From contig JBFXJP010000005.1 of the NCBI GenBank assembly GCA_050174775.1, forward strand, positions 194,396 to 258,395: DNA of 64,000 nucleotides. The letters run 5' to 3'. The notes below the pieces were generated by a model. The model had not been told where the DNA came from. It searched no databases and worked only from the letters and a program-made list of their open reading frames with translations. Each line of letters starts with the position of its first letter. Position 1 is the first letter of the stretch. This DNA is from CAYPGJ01 sp050174775 (GTDB lineage Bacteria > Planctomycetota > Phycisphaerae > Phycisphaerales > UBA1924). The translations under genes were made by a program, and so were the position numbers. Shown here one piece after another: positions 23,371 to 33,333 of the stretch.

Positions 23371-23637
23371 GAGCGGGGATGGCTTGACGCTCGGTGAGCA
23401 GGGGGGTATCACCCGCGTTCGCTGCGGGCAGGGAGGTCCGAGGCGGAGACTGACTTCTCGCTTCGAGGGCAACCGCGGGGCGGGTGGCAGTCGTACAGAG
23501 GAAGCCCGACCGGCGGCGCTGGTGGAGGACGTTCTCGCGCGTGCGAGGGGGTCTCAAGCGACGACGGGCGAGGGACGTAGCGGTTCGGGAAGGCCTCCCG
23601 GGCCGTTGCAGGTGGACGAATTCGGAGCCCAGACGCC

Positions 23638-24492
23638 GTGCATCCGCTGACGAAAGTGCTGGTTGTCCTTGCCGCCCTGCTGTCGATCGCGCTGTCGGCG
23701 CTGACGATCGCGTTCACGGCCAATGCCGATCGTGTCCGTCGGGAGTTCGAGAGCGAGCGCCAGCTGCGTCTCGCGGCTCAGGACTCGGTGGACCGCGAGC
23801 GGAACGCCCATCAGACCGAGAAGGCCCGGCTGGAGACGGAACTGACGTCTCTGCAGGGCACGAACTCGGGTCTGGTCGGGACGGTGGCCGATCTGCAGCG
23901 CGACAACGCCCGTCTGCTGGCCGATCTCAAGTCGCTCGAGGCGTCGGGGCTCTCGACGCAGGCGAAGATCGATCAGCTCACGGCCATGAACCAGACGCTG
24001 ACGAACCTGATCGCCAAGTACCGGGAAGAGGTGACGAGCCTGCGCGAGAACGAGCTTCGGTTCGCTCGGCGCGAGATCGACCTTGGGGACCGTCTGGCGG
24101 ACGTGACGGGGCAGCTCGAGGTGGCGGTCGAGAACAACCGGGCGCTGCAGGAGCAGCTCGTCGAGCTTCGTGATCAGCTGGCCACGGCCCGCACGGGCGG
24201 GTCGGGGGTGAGCGGGAGCGAGACGGTGGTGAAGGCCACGATGCCGGTGCGGGCGCGGATCACGGGCGTTCGGAAGGACGCTTCGGGGGACGTGCTGGTG
24301 CAGATCGACGCGGGCTCGAACTCGCAACTGCGGGCGAACATGGAGCTGTCGATCGTGCGCGGGGACAAGTTCCTGGCCAAGGTGGTGGTGCAGGCGGTGG
24401 ACTTTGCCGAGTCGGTGGGCCGCGTGGACTTCCTGGGCCGTCAGGGCCTGGAGATCCGTCCGGGCGACACGGTGATCAGCCTGGTGCAGTGA
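23638..24492 (+). CDS. membrane-anchored coiled-coil protein
   Basis: 284 residues from a GTG at 23638. Residues 5-27 form a transmembrane helix (KVLVVLAALLSIALSALTIA). Residues 35-185 are a long coiled coil (charged heptads, e.g. VDLQRDNARLLADLKSLEA-like segments). Residues 200-284 are a small beta domain (RARITGVRKDASGDVLVQID and following, ending in RPGDTVISLVQ) that resembles the C-terminal domains of bacterial fibre and flagellar assembly proteins. It stands ahead of a small membrane protein and mreB, so a role in the cell-shape or envelope machinery is plausible. Confidence 0.72.
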   Translation: MHPLTKVLVVLAALLSIALSALTIAFTANADRVRREFESERQLRLAAQDSVDRERNAHQTEKARLETELTSLQGTNSGLVGTVADLQRDNARLLADLKSLEASGLSTQAKIDQLTAMNQTLTNLIAKYREEVTSLRENELRFARREIDLGDRLADVTGQLEVAVENNRALQEQLVELRDQLATARTGGSGVSGSETVVKATMPVRARITGVRKDASGDVLVQIDAGSNSQLRANMELSIVRGDKFLAKVVVQAVDFAESVGRVDFLGRQGLEIRPGDTVISLVQ

Positions 24493-24551
24493 GCGAGACG
24501 TAGGGCGACGCGAGTGGCGGGAACGGTGGCAGCAGGACGGAGGCGAGCGGA

Positions 24552-24767
24552 ATGAGCCAGTTGGGGATGCAGTTGCCGGGGAGCCAGGCGCGTCGGGGCG
24601 GCTCGATGAACGTGTACACGGCGCTGCTGTTCGTGGCGGTGATGTGCTTGGCCGGGGCGTTGGGGATGGTGTGGGTGCAGGGGACGAAGGTGGCGCCTGG
24701 CGGGAAGCCTTGGGAGGTGCATCCGTCCGGGCAGCGTCTGGACCTGAAGGCGCTCCCGGGGCAGTGA
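24552..24767 (+). CDS. small membrane protein upstream of mreB
   Basis: 71 residues, ATG with GGAGG eight bases upstream. Residues 20-43 form one transmembrane helix (VYTALLFVAVMCLAGALGMV), flanked by short soluble ends. Its place between the coiled-coil protein and mreB suggests one envelope operon. Family unknown. Confidence 0.68.
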   Translation: MSQLGMQLPGSQARRGGSMNVYTALLFVAVMCLAGALGMVWVQGTKVAPGGKPWEVHPSGQRLDLKALPGQ

Positions 24768-24924
24768 TGGTTGGCGGGCCGGGGGCGTTCTGATCCGATA
24801 GAGTGGATACTTCTCGGACGCTGGGCTCAGGAGGGCCCGGTGGCGGCCGGAGTGGTTCCGTCTGCGCATCGGACGCGGGAAGGTGTTCGGGGGTGAAGCG
24901 GGCGCGGGAGCGCAAGGAGTCGGC

Positions 24925-25971
24925 GTGCTGGATCGACTGCTGGGCTGGTTCAGCGTGGACATGGGGATCGACCTGGGGACGTGCAACACGCTGGTGTGCG
25001 TCCGCGGGGAAGGGATCGTGCTGAACGAGCCCAGCGTGGTGGCGGTGCGCAAGGGCACGAACCGCGTGCTGAATGACGGGAACGCGGTGGGCTGGGTGGC
25101 CAAGGAGATGCTGGGCAAGACGCCGGGGAGCATCACGGCGGTGCGTCCGTTGAAGGACGGCGTGATCTCGGACTTCGAGATCACGGAGGCGATGCTGAGC
25201 TATTTCATCCGCAAGGCGTCGGGACGGATGAGCGTGATCGGCCCGCGCGTGGTGATCTCCGTGCCGAGCGGGATCACGGCGGTGGAGACGCAGGCGGTGA
25301 AGAACTCGGCGCAGCGCGCGGGGGCGCGACAGACGTACCTGGTGGAGGAGCCGATGGCGGCGGCGATCGGGGCGGGGCTGCCGTGGACGGAGCCGACGGC
25401 GTCGATGATCGTGGACATCGGTGGCGGGACGAGCGAGGTGGCGATCTTGTCGCTGGCGGACATCGCGGTGTGCGAGAGCGTTCGTGTGGCTGGTGATGAC
25501 TTTGACGAGGCGATCATCAATCACATGAAGAAGACGTACAACATGATGATCGGCGAGCAGTCGGCGGAGCGGATCAAGATCGAGATCGGGTCCGCGGCTC
25601 CCGTGGGGGAGGAGACGACGATGGAGGTGCGCGGTCGGGACATGATCTCGGGGCTGCCGCGGAAGACGACGATCACGAGCGAGGAGGTGCGCGAGGCGCT
25701 GCAGGAGCCGATCTCAGCGATCATCGAGACGGTGACGCGGACGCTGGAGCGCGCGGAGCCCGAGCTGGCGGCGGACCTCGTGGAGAACGGGATCATGCTG
25801 GCTGGAGGCGGGGCGTTGCTGCGCGGGCTGGACAAGGTGATCCACAACGCGACGGGGCTGGGGGTGAAGGTGGCGGACGACCCGCTGACGTGCGTGGCGC
25901 GCGGGACGAGCACGTTCCTCGAGCACCTCGAGACATGGAAGGCGACACTCGAGACCGACATGGACGCGTGA
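24925..25971 (+). CDS. mreB: rod shape-determining protein MreB
   Basis: 348 residues from the GTG at 24925, with AAGGAG upstream; the open frame to 24883 lacks a site. The actin-like signatures are all present: phosphate-1 DMGIDLGTCNTLVCVRG, phosphate-2 IVDIGGGTSEVAILS and the adenosine motif IMLAGGGALLRGLD. The length matches MreB. It polymerises at the inner membrane and guides wall synthesis through MreC, MreD and RodA-type proteins. mreC and mreD follow, so the cluster order is canonical. A rod-shape system is notable for this lineage, in which division machinery often differs from model bacteria. Confidence 0.96.
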   Translation: MLDRLLGWFSVDMGIDLGTCNTLVCVRGEGIVLNEPSVVAVRKGTNRVLNDGNAVGWVAKEMLGKTPGSITAVRPLKDGVISDFEITEAMLSYFIRKASGRMSVIGPRVVISVPSGITAVETQAVKNSAQRAGARQTYLVEEPMAAAIGAGLPWTEPTASMIVDIGGGTSEVAILSLADIAVCESVRVAGDDFDEAIINHMKKTYNMMIGEQSAERIKIEIGSAAPVGEETTMEVRGRDMISGLPRKTTITSEEVREALQEPISAIIETVTRTLERAEPELAADLVENGIMLAGGGALLRGLDKVIHNATGLGVKVADDPLTCVARGTSTFLEHLETWKATLETDMDA

Positions 25972-26000
25972 GGTCTCGCGCGGAGCGGCGCTGAAGAAGG

Positions 26001-26912
26001 ATGCGGCGAGGACGGATCACACCCAGACGCGCATTGGGCGCGAGCGTGGCAGGGCTCGTCGCGCTGTCCCTCCTCCCCTCCAGATGGTCGGGCTGGTTGA
26101 CGGGGGTGCGCGAGCCGGTGCTGGCGGTGCTCTCCCCGGCCGCGTCTCCGGCGCGATGGCTGGGCCGGCTGGTGCGCCCGCCGCACGACACGGCCGATCT
26201 TGCCGACCCCGCGGTGCGCGAGATCGAGCGCGACCGTGATCACTTCCAGATGCTGTGGCGCCAGAGCGAGCAGAAGGTGGGGGACCTCGAGAAGCTGGTC
26301 GCGGAGCTGCAGCAGGGTCGGGTGCTGCACGCGGGGCTGGACCTTGCGCAGGTGGTGGCGCCGATCGTGGGCGTGGCGTCGGACCTGACGGACGGGACGC
26401 TGCAGGCGCGCGGTGGGCGCGACCGGGGGATCACGAAGAACTCCGTGGCCGTGGTCGACGGCGTGCAGCTGGTGGGGCGTGTGGTGGAGGTGCACGGGAT
26501 GACGTGCTTCATCCGTCCGGTGACGATGTGGAGCCCGAGCGCGCGGGCGTCGTACCTGCGGGCGGTGGTGGATGTCGGTGAGAACGCGCCGGTGGCGGGG
26601 CTGCCGATGTGCCAGCTGACGCCGCAGGCGGACGGGACGCTGCGCGGGGAGCTGGACGCGGATGCGCGCGGCGTGGAGGTTGGTCAGGTGGTTCGGCTGC
26701 GCGATCTGGGCTGGCCGGAGGCGGCGCAGATGAAGGTGCTGGGGCGCGTGGTGGAGGTGAAGCCCAAGGAGACGCAGCCCCTGCGGAAGATGGTGACGGT
26801 GAAGCCGGACATCGATCTGCGTCGCGTGAGCCAGGTGGTGCTGTACACGCCGAGGCTGGAGTCGGACGGGGCTGGCAGTGACGGCGGGGCGGGGACGGGG
26901 GGGCGCCGATGA
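26001..26912 (+). CDS. mreC: rod shape-determining protein MreC
   Basis: 303 residues. An N-terminal basic leader and a hydrophobic helix (LGASVAGLVALSLLPSRW) are followed by a short coiled coil (DRDHFQMLWRQSEQKVGDLE). A beta-rich periplasmic domain comes next, with VARGGRDRGITKNSVAVVDG-like and LVGRVVEVHG strands. The GxxxGIxxxSxVVxxxGLVGxV pattern is typical of MreC. It links MreB to wall synthases. It overlaps mreD by four bases. The acidic/Gly-rich tail (GSDGGAGTGG) is disordered. Confidence 0.88.
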   Translation: MRRGRITPRRALGASVAGLVALSLLPSRWSGWLTGVREPVLAVLSPAASPARWLGRLVRPPHDTADLADPAVREIERDRDHFQMLWRQSEQKVGDLEKLVAELQQGRVLHAGLDLAQVVAPIVGVASDLTDGTLQARGGRDRGITKNSVAVVDGVQLVGRVVEVHGMTCFIRPVTMWSPSARASYLRAVVDVGENAPVAGLPMCQLTPQADGTLRGELDADARGVEVGQVVRLRDLGWPEAAQMKVLGRVVEVKPKETQPLRKMVTVKPDIDLRRVSQVVLYTPRLESDGAGSDGGAGTGGRR

Positions 26913-27469
26913 GGTGGCTGGCGTTTGCGATCGTGGCGTGGGCGCTGCTGGGGCTGGAGGTGGGGTTCAAGGATGCGCTGCAGGTGGGGGCGGGGCCGGT
27001 GGCGCCGAGCTTCGTGATGGCGCTGGTGGTGTTCGTGGCGTTGCACGCGCCGGCGTTGACGGCGGCGGCGGCTGGGCTGGTGATCGGGCTGGCGTTGGAC
27101 CTGACGCACGCGCACCAGTTCATGGGCGCGCCGCAGACGGTGGTGATCGTGGGGCCGTACGCGATCGGGTGCATGTGCGGGGCGTACGCGGTGGTGGCGA
27201 TGCGTTCGATCGTGATGCGTCACAACCCGCTGACGTTTGCGTTCCTGACGGTGATGGGCGCGATGATCATGCACGTGGTGGTGTCGGCGCTGATGGAGGC
27301 GCGGTCGATCTACGACGTGATCACGTTCGACGCGGGGCCGGAGCTGATGGCGCGGGTGTGGATCAGCCTGTACACGGGGGTGGTGGCCGTGCCGCTGGGG
27401 TGGCTCCTGCAGAAGAGCGAGCCGGTGTTCCGGTTTGCGCCGATGGGGAGCGTGCGCAGGCGGTATTGA
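26909..27469 (+). CDS. mreD: rod shape-determining protein MreD
   Basis: 186 residues with five to six transmembrane helices (LAFAIVAWALLGLEVGF, VMALVVFVALHAPALTAAAA, FAFLTVMGAMIMHVVVSAL and others). Sequence identity within MreD is low, but topology, length and the overlap with mreC are diagnostic. It works with MreB and MreC in the elongation complex. Confidence 0.8.
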   Translation: MRWLAFAIVAWALLGLEVGFKDALQVGAGPVAPSFVMALVVFVALHAPALTAAAAGLVIGLALDLTHAHQFMGAPQTVVIVGPYAIGCMCGAYAVVAMRSIVMRHNPLTFAFLTVMGAMIMHVVVSALMEARSIYDVITFDAGPELMARVWISLYTGVVAVPLGWLLQKSEPVFRFAPMGSVRRRY

Positions 27470-27517
27470 GACCGGGTTTCGGCGTGCGCGTGCGCGGGGG
27501 AAGAAGTCGGGGGCGGC

Positions 27518-27523
27518 TATACT
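27518..27523 (+). promoter_or_regulatory. candidate -10 element of the phenylalanine hydroxylase gene
   Basis: A perfect TATACT (27518-27523) stands 54 bases ahead of the gene start in otherwise GC-rich DNA. No clear -35 hexamer is seen, so an activator or extended contact may be needed. Confidence 0.35.
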
Positions 27524-27577
27524 TTTGACGGTGTTTTCCGCGCTGAGCGCGGCGTAGGGCGAGCAGGAGGCACGATC

Positions 27578-28444
27578 ATGGCGATGGGCGGCAAGAGCAT
27601 CTGGCACCCGGTGATCGACGGTGAGGAAGCCAAGCGCGCCCTCGCGGCCGCGGAGGCCGCGGACGACCCGTTGATGCCCGCCGATCAGATCGACATCGAG
27701 AAGATGGTCATCACGCAGCGGTACGACAAGTACACGCCGGAGGACCACGAGGTCTGGTCGATCCTGTTCAAGAAGCGCATGGAGCAGCTCACCACGGAGG
27801 CGAGCGAGGTGTTCCTCAGCGGGCTGCGCGTCATCAACCTGCGCGAGGACCGTGTGCCCGACCTGCGCGAGGTCAACGCCAATCTCGCGCGGATGACCGG
27901 CTGGGCGAGCCGAGGCGTGCCGGGGTACCTGCCCCCCAAGGTGTTCTTCGCGTTCCTTGCGCAGCGGCAGTTCCCGACGACGCTGTCGGTGCGCCCCAAG
28001 ACGAGCATGGATTACCTGCCGGAGCCGGACATCATCCACGACGTGTTCGGGCACGTGCCGCTGCACGCGGACCCGGTGTTCGCGGACTTCCTGCAGACGT
28101 ACGGGCAGGCCGCGCTGCACACGAACGACCCGAAGCACACCGAGCGCCTGGCGCGCCTGTTCTGGTTCACGGTGGAGTTCGGGCTGATCCGGGAGGACGG
28201 GCGCGTCAAGCTGTACGGCTCGGGGCTCATCAGCAGCGAGGGCGAGGGGCACCACGCGCTCGAGAGCGACAAGGTGGATCGTCGGCCCTTCGAGATGGAG
28301 CGTGTCTGCGACACGCCCTTCGAGATCGACCACTACCAGCCGATCCTCTACGTGCTCGAGTCCTTCGAGCAGCTGCGCGACGCGATGAACACGTACGCCG
28401 AGCGGCTGCTCAACCAGCCTGCGGGGTCGTCGTCAGCACGCTGA
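27578..28444 (+). CDS. phhA: phenylalanine 4-hydroxylase
   Basis: 288 residues, with CAGGAGG upstream of the ATG. The iron site is present: PEPDIIHDVFGHVPLH (two His) and FTVEFGL (Glu), as in aromatic amino acid hydroxylases. The pterin-binding region and the SGLISSEGEGHHAL segment also fit. The enzyme converts phenylalanine to tyrosine using tetrahydropterin and oxygen. It is transcribed from its own promoter region and converges with the next gene, overlapping it by 12 bases. Confidence 0.93.
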   Translation: MAMGGKSIWHPVIDGEEAKRALAAAEAADDPLMPADQIDIEKMVITQRYDKYTPEDHEVWSILFKKRMEQLTTEASEVFLSGLRVINLREDRVPDLREVNANLARMTGWASRGVPGYLPPKVFFAFLAQRQFPTTLSVRPKTSMDYLPEPDIIHDVFGHVPLHADPVFADFLQTYGQAALHTNDPKHTERLARLFWFTVEFGLIREDGRVKLYGSGLISSEGEGHHALESDKVDRRPFEMERVCDTPFEIDHYQPILYVLESFEQLRDAMNTYAERLLNQPAGSSSAR

Positions 28445-30208
28445 GCCGAAGGTCGCCAGCACCAGATTGAGGTCGAGAAAGTCGACGACGCCGTCGAGGT
28501 TGAGGTCTCCGGGCCCGCCGGGCCCTGGCTGTGCGCCGAACGCGGAGAGCACCAGCACGAGATCACGGAAGTCCACGCCGCAGTCGGCGTTGGCGTCGGC
28601 CGCGCAGGTCGCGGAGTCCTGCGGCACGCTCACCACGAGCACGGCGTGCGTGTGGTCGAGAAATCGCGCGCGGAGCACGAGCTGGCGCCGCCCGTTCCAC
28701 GCACGAGCGCTCGTGAACGGCGCGTCGTCCGACGTGAGCGAGAGGATGGCTTTGGTCTGGCCGTTGGGCAGCGTCAGCGTGTCGCCCGCGCGGATAAGGA
28801 TCTCGTGATCGAACGGCGTGCGCGCGAACCAGAACGACTCGGAGTTGAGCGCGGGCGTGATCGACGGCCCATGCAGCTGCGTCGAGAACGCGAACTCCGG
28901 CGAGCCGTTGAACAGCAGCACCGGAGTGAACAGCCCGTCCGAAGGACGACCGAAACGCGCATCCGGAGCGCCCGGCACGCTCGGCGCCGCCTGCCCCGAG
29001 AAGATCATCGGCGCGAGCGAGCGGTCCGCGCCCAGCCGCCAGAGCGAATACGAGTGCACGTCGGGCGAGCCGGGCGTGCGCGTCTCCGCGAACACATACG
29101 CGCCGCCGTCAGAGAGAAAGTGCGGGCTCACGGACGTGAACACGCTGCCCGCCGGCATGCCCGGCGCTTCGTCACCGTCTTCCAGCGCCAGCTCGAGAGC
29201 GTCCGGCGGGCCCACGTAGACGCGCTTGTGATTCTCCTGCGTGATCGGCCCTCCCTCCACCTTCGCCAGGATCGCGAGCCGATTCCCGGTGATCGGCCGC
29301 GCGTCGTAGAACGTCAGGTACGTCACGCCGCTCGGCCCGCCCGGCGCGGCCTGTCCGGCCACCGGGCTCGCCAACGCGAGCAGTTGCTCCACCGGGCCCG
29401 CGAGAAACGCGCGATCCCCGAAGAACTCTCCGGGAGGTCCGATGCTCACGGGAAGGAGCACGCGCCCCGGGTTGTCCGGGAACGATTGCCACGTGTGAAA
29501 CGACGTGAACCGTTGCCCCGACATGCCGGGCACGACGCCGCCGATCCCCACGATCAGGCTCGTCGCTCCCTCGTGCACGCGATACAGCGCGCCCGTGCTG
29601 CTCCATGGGGACGACGCGTCGATCAAGCGCGCGGAGAACTGCAGCCCGAGCCCCCGGTCGAGCATCATGGGGTAGCCCACGAACTCCGGATCGAACGAGG
29701 CTCCCGGGATGAACGGCGCCGGGTCCCCGCTGCGCGCGATCGGCGTGAGCGCGCCGCCCCGCGCCACCCATGCCGCGCTCCCCGTCGGGCCGATCCCGTC
29801 GGACGACGTCTTCGACACGAGCACGCTCTCGCCGTCCGGGCCCAGAAAGGCGAACTGCGCCGCGTTGAGATCGAACCAATACCGTTCACCCTGGGGCAGC
29901 CCCGCCGCCTGCTGCCCAGCGCGCGCGAGCAGCATCACTCGTCCCGGTTCGTCGCGCCACAGGCCGATGGAGTTCGATGCGCTCACTCCCGGGCCGACGA
30001 CGTCGGCGCGGAACACCACCTCTCCGCGCCCGTTGATCGACGCCGCGCCGAACCCGCGGAACGTCACGCCCGGCGCCGCACCGGGCGCCTGCTGGCCCGT
30101 GTACGCCACGACGCGAACCGACGGCGCGGCCCGCGAATCGGCGAGCGTTCCCGTCGCGACAAGCCCGAGCGTCATGAGGGCGGCGCGACGGAACGAGAAC
30201 GTGAGCAT
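28433..30208 (-). CDS. secreted NxxGxxxF-repeat protein with dockerin-like tail
   Basis: 591 residues. The signal peptide covers about residues 1-28. The body consists of repeated units of the type INGRGEVVFRADV and GVTYLTFYDARP, a pattern (NxxGxVxF) known from choice-of-anchor tandem-repeat proteins of planctomycetes. The C-terminus holds two calcium-loop segments, DANADCGVDFRDLVLVLSAF and LNLDGVVDFLDLNLVLATFG, preceded by Cys and ended by Cys. The protein probably sits on the cell surface. The biological ligand is unknown. It is the last of the minus-strand surface-protein genes. Confidence 0.8.
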   Translation of the reverse strand: MLTFSFRRAALMTLGLVATGTLADSRAAPSVRVVAYTGQQAPGAAPGVTFRGFGAASINGRGEVVFRADVVGPGVSASNSIGLWRDEPGRVMLLARAGQQAAGLPQGERYWFDLNAAQFAFLGPDGESVLVSKTSSDGIGPTGSAAWVARGGALTPIARSGDPAPFIPGASFDPEFVGYPMMLDRGLGLQFSARLIDASSPWSSTGALYRVHEGATSLIVGIGGVVPGMSGQRFTSFHTWQSFPDNPGRVLLPVSIGPPGEFFGDRAFLAGPVEQLLALASPVAGQAAPGGPSGVTYLTFYDARPITGNRLAILAKVEGGPITQENHKRVYVGPPDALELALEDGDEAPGMPAGSVFTSVSPHFLSDGGAYVFAETRTPGSPDVHSYSLWRLGADRSLAPMIFSGQAAPSVPGAPDARFGRPSDGLFTPVLLFNGSPEFAFSTQLHGPSITPALNSESFWFARTPFDHEILIRAGDTLTLPNGQTKAILSLTSDDAPFTSARAWNGRRQLVLRARFLDHTHAVLVVSVPQDSATCAADANADCGVDFRDLVLVLSAFGAQPGPGGPGDLNLDGVVDFLDLNLVLATFGSAC

Positions 30209-30362
30209 GTGGTGTCTCCGGGGGGACCGGCTGGATTAGCCGCGCCAATGGGATCGACCATCGGCCCTCGATCAGATGAGATTGCCGCCGTTCGTGCTGC
30301 TCGGCGCCGGGATGGACCAGCACTCACTTCTTCAAGTGATTTCCCGCCGACACGCCCGCTGC

Positions 30363-33173
30363 TCAGCGAGCTCTTTGCCTTCTCCCGCCCGCCATCCCAA
30401 GCCCCATCATCGCCAGCGCCACGCCCGCCGGCGCCGGGACCGCGTTCACCGGCGCGACGCGCCCGAAATCGGAGAGGACGTGGTTGAGGTCCGTGAAATT
30501 GACGACGCCGTCCTCGTTCGCATCGCCCAGGAGCCCCGTGCCGGTCTGGCCGAAGAACGACAGGACGTTGTTCACGTCGGTGAAGTTGACGACCCCGTCG
30601 TGATTCGTGTCCGCGACGAGCCGCACGCCGATGGAGAACGACGAGAACGTGAGTTCCCGCCACCAGCGCAGATTCACCGGGTCGGAGAGCGTGGGCAGGA
30701 CAAGCGTGGACATGTCGCCGAAGTGTGCGCTGAAGGACAGGATGTCGAACCGGTCGCCCCAGTCCGGCATGAATCCGTCGGTCAGCGAGACGTTGATGTC
30801 CGCCCCGGTGATCGACGCGGCGCCGGTGATCGTGACGCGCCCGTAGCCGGTCGTCGGGGAAGCCGAGGAGAGCTCGAAGCTGATAGGGCCGTTGGTCGAC
30901 GCGGGCAGCCCGCCGTTGAACTGGATGCGCCCCCCGGTCCGCGCGATGAGCGCGCCCGAGTTGGACGAGAATCCGCCCGTGCGACGCACCGTGATCACGC
31001 CCCCGTTCTCGGCGATGATCGTCCCGGTGTTCGCGAGCACCGGGCTGGACGTCGCGCCGAGCTGAATCGACTTGCCCTGCGTGCCCGCGACGATCGTCCC
31101 GTGATTGACCAGCGAACCGAACGCTCCGATGAGCCCCCCCTCCTCCCCGGTGCGCACGGTCATGCCGCTCCCGATCTCCAGCGTGCCGGCCGAGGCGCGG
31201 ATCGCGTTGTTGCCGCTCGACCCGCGCAGCACCACCTCGCCCTGTCCCTGCAGCATCTGGCTCCCGGCGCCCTGAAAGTCGAGAAGGGCGTCGGAGATCG
31301 ACACCTGGCGCCCCGCGGCCACCGTCACGCCGCCCGTGATCGTCAGCTGATCCTGCACGCTCACGCCCGCCTCCAGCACGACGCCGTTGATCAGACGGGA
31401 GTTGAGGGTCGACGTGGAGAACTGCGAGCCGCCCGTCGTGCGGATCGCTCCACCGTCGATCGTGCCCCCCTTGAGCATCACGGAGCCGACCTGGTCGTCG
31501 AGCACCATGATGTTCCCGGTGTTGGTCAGCGTTCCGCTGATCTCCACGGCGCCGCCCGTGCGCTGCCATCGGAACGGCGAGATGTCCGCCGGCTTGAACG
31601 TCCCGCCCAGGTCCATCACGCCCTCATTCACCACCAGCAGGCCGTGATTCGCCCAGTGCCCGCGCAACGCGATCGTTCCCCCGTTGACCGCCTCGATGAC
31701 GCCGGTCTGCTCGTTGACGAGCGGGTTCGCGGCGTTCCCCCCGAGCAGCGTGATCGTCTTGCCCGCCGTGCGGCTCGAGATCAGGCCGTGATTGGCCCAG
31801 GACATCGAGTCCCCGACCGTCCCCCCGCTCAGCCCTGATCGGACGACGATGCCGGCGCCGAGCGCGAACTTGCCCCGCACGCTCCCGACGTCGTCGAACA
31901 CCAGCTCCCCGGAGCCCCCGAGCGTCTGCGTTGCACCCGTGCCGAATTGGAGCGTCGGGTTGTTGAAGCCGAAGAAGATGCGGCGGTTGGGCGCGAGCGT
32001 CAGGCCGCCGGTCACGTTCATCGTGCCGGCAAAGTCGAGATGCACATCCGTGTCCAGCGTCACGCCGTTGAGCGTGCCGCCGAGGTTGTTGAAGCTCAGG
32101 CGGGCTCCGTCGGCGGTCGTGATCGTTCCGCCGTTGATCACCCCTCCCGTCCCGACACGCAGCGTGCCCGTCTGCTGGTTGAGGAGCAGAGTGTTCGCGC
32201 CGTTGTTCAGAACACCGGTCAGCGTGACCTCCCCTCCCGTCCGGTTCCAGCGCGCCGGTGCGATCGAGTCGTGCGAGAACTCGCCGCCCAGCTCGAGGTT
32301 CCCCCCCCCGAAAACCGAGAACGTGCCGGCGTTCGTCCACACGCCCGACAGGCGCAACGTGCCGCTCGCCGCCGCGGAGAGCACGCCGGTCGAGCCGTTG
32401 ACGAACGTGCCTCCTCCGCCGGACAGGGAGACGACCTGCCCCGACGTCTGGCTGGCGATGAGGCCGTTGTTGATGAAGCTGCCGCTGACCGTCCCGCCCT
32501 GCGTGCCGGCGCGGATGGTCGTCGTCGGGCTGAGCGTGACGGTCCCGCCCAGCGCCGTGATGTTCGAGAACGCTTGCTGCCCGTCGAAGACGAACGTTCC
32601 CCCGCTCACCAGCTGCGAGCCGCTGCTCATGAACTGCAGGTTGTTGCTGCCGACGCCGAAGGACTGATTGAGCCGCATGATCCAATTCGCGCCCATGGAA
32701 AAATCGCCGTTCACGATCAGCGACGCGTTGTGCCCGATGACCGCGTTGCCGTCCAGGTGGACGTTGCTCAGCTGGCCGAACGTGCCCGACTCCACAGAGA
32801 AGGCGCCGAGGATGTTCGCATTGGTGATCGTGCCTCCCGCGAGCCGGTAGGACCCGTTCTGCACGGACAGATTGCCCTGTTGCAGGTCGAGCGTCCCGCC
32901 CGTGTGCATAACGGTGGCGATGGCCGAGCTCAGGGTCAGAGATCGCACGGCCGCGGACTCCGCGAGCGTCACCGTGTACAGCGGTCCCGGGAAGATATTG
33001 ATCAGCGCGTCGTCCGCCGCGCTCGGACTCGCCCCTCCCGCCCAGTTGGAGCCGACGGACCACAGGCCCCCGGCCGCGTTGCTCCACACGACCGTGGGAC
33101 GCGCCGAAACGTCCCGCGTGGCGAGCAGGCCGGCGACGGAGCAGAGCAGCAGCGCAGCGTGAGATCGCGGCAT
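30363..33173 (-). CDS. large secreted beta-helix-like protein, paralogue 1, dockerin and sorting tail
   Basis: 936 residues from the ATG at 33173 (AAAGGA upstream). A signal peptide (LLLCSVAGLLATRDVSA) is followed by SNAAGGLWSVGSNWAGG, the start shared by the three paralogues. About 750 residues of short Gly/Asn/Thr-rich strands come next (GGTITN, GTLxLxGxW, NxGTI), suggesting a right-handed beta-helix. Then follow two calcium loops (DTNHDGVVNFTDVNNVLSFF and GDANEDGVVNFTDLNHVLSD) and a tail with PAPAGVALAMMGLGMAGGRR. That tail, a hydrophobic stretch before Arg residues, resembles a PEP-CTERM-type sorting signal. A role in adhesion or surface architecture is likely. Confidence 0.85.
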   Translation of the reverse strand: MPRSHAALLLCSVAGLLATRDVSARPTVVWSNAAGGLWSVGSNWAGGASPSAADDALINIFPGPLYTVTLAESAAVRSLTLSSAIATVMHTGGTLDLQQGNLSVQNGSYRLAGGTITNANILGAFSVESGTFGQLSNVHLDGNAVIGHNASLIVNGDFSMGANWIMRLNQSFGVGSNNLQFMSSGSQLVSGGTFVFDGQQAFSNITALGGTVTLSPTTTIRAGTQGGTVSGSFINNGLIASQTSGQVVSLSGGGGTFVNGSTGVLSAAASGTLRLSGVWTNAGTFSVFGGGNLELGGEFSHDSIAPARWNRTGGEVTLTGVLNNGANTLLLNQQTGTLRVGTGGVINGGTITTADGARLSFNNLGGTLNGVTLDTDVHLDFAGTMNVTGGLTLAPNRRIFFGFNNPTLQFGTGATQTLGGSGELVFDDVGSVRGKFALGAGIVVRSGLSGGTVGDSMSWANHGLISSRTAGKTITLLGGNAANPLVNEQTGVIEAVNGGTIALRGHWANHGLLVVNEGVMDLGGTFKPADISPFRWQRTGGAVEISGTLTNTGNIMVLDDQVGSVMLKGGTIDGGAIRTTGGSQFSTSTLNSRLINGVVLEAGVSVQDQLTITGGVTVAAGRQVSISDALLDFQGAGSQMLQGQGEVVLRGSSGNNAIRASAGTLEIGSGMTVRTGEEGGLIGAFGSLVNHGTIVAGTQGKSIQLGATSSPVLANTGTIIAENGGVITVRRTGGFSSNSGALIARTGGRIQFNGGLPASTNGPISFELSSASPTTGYGRVTITGAASITGADINVSLTDGFMPDWGDRFDILSFSAHFGDMSTLVLPTLSDPVNLRWWRELTFSSFSIGVRLVADTNHDGVVNFTDVNNVLSFFGQTGTGLLGDANEDGVVNFTDLNHVLSDFGRVAPVNAVPAPAGVALAMMGLGMAGGRRQRAR

Positions 33174-33333
33174 GGAATGTCCTTTCAAGCCGTGGATCGG
33201 CGAGCGAACCCGAAAGAATCCTCCGTCGTCACGTGTGCCTCGTGCGACGATGCAAAAACTGTACAGATTCACTGGTGCGCATCAAGAGTGAAGATCAGAA
33301 TGCACAAGGAGTTCGGTCCGGGGTGCGCCATGG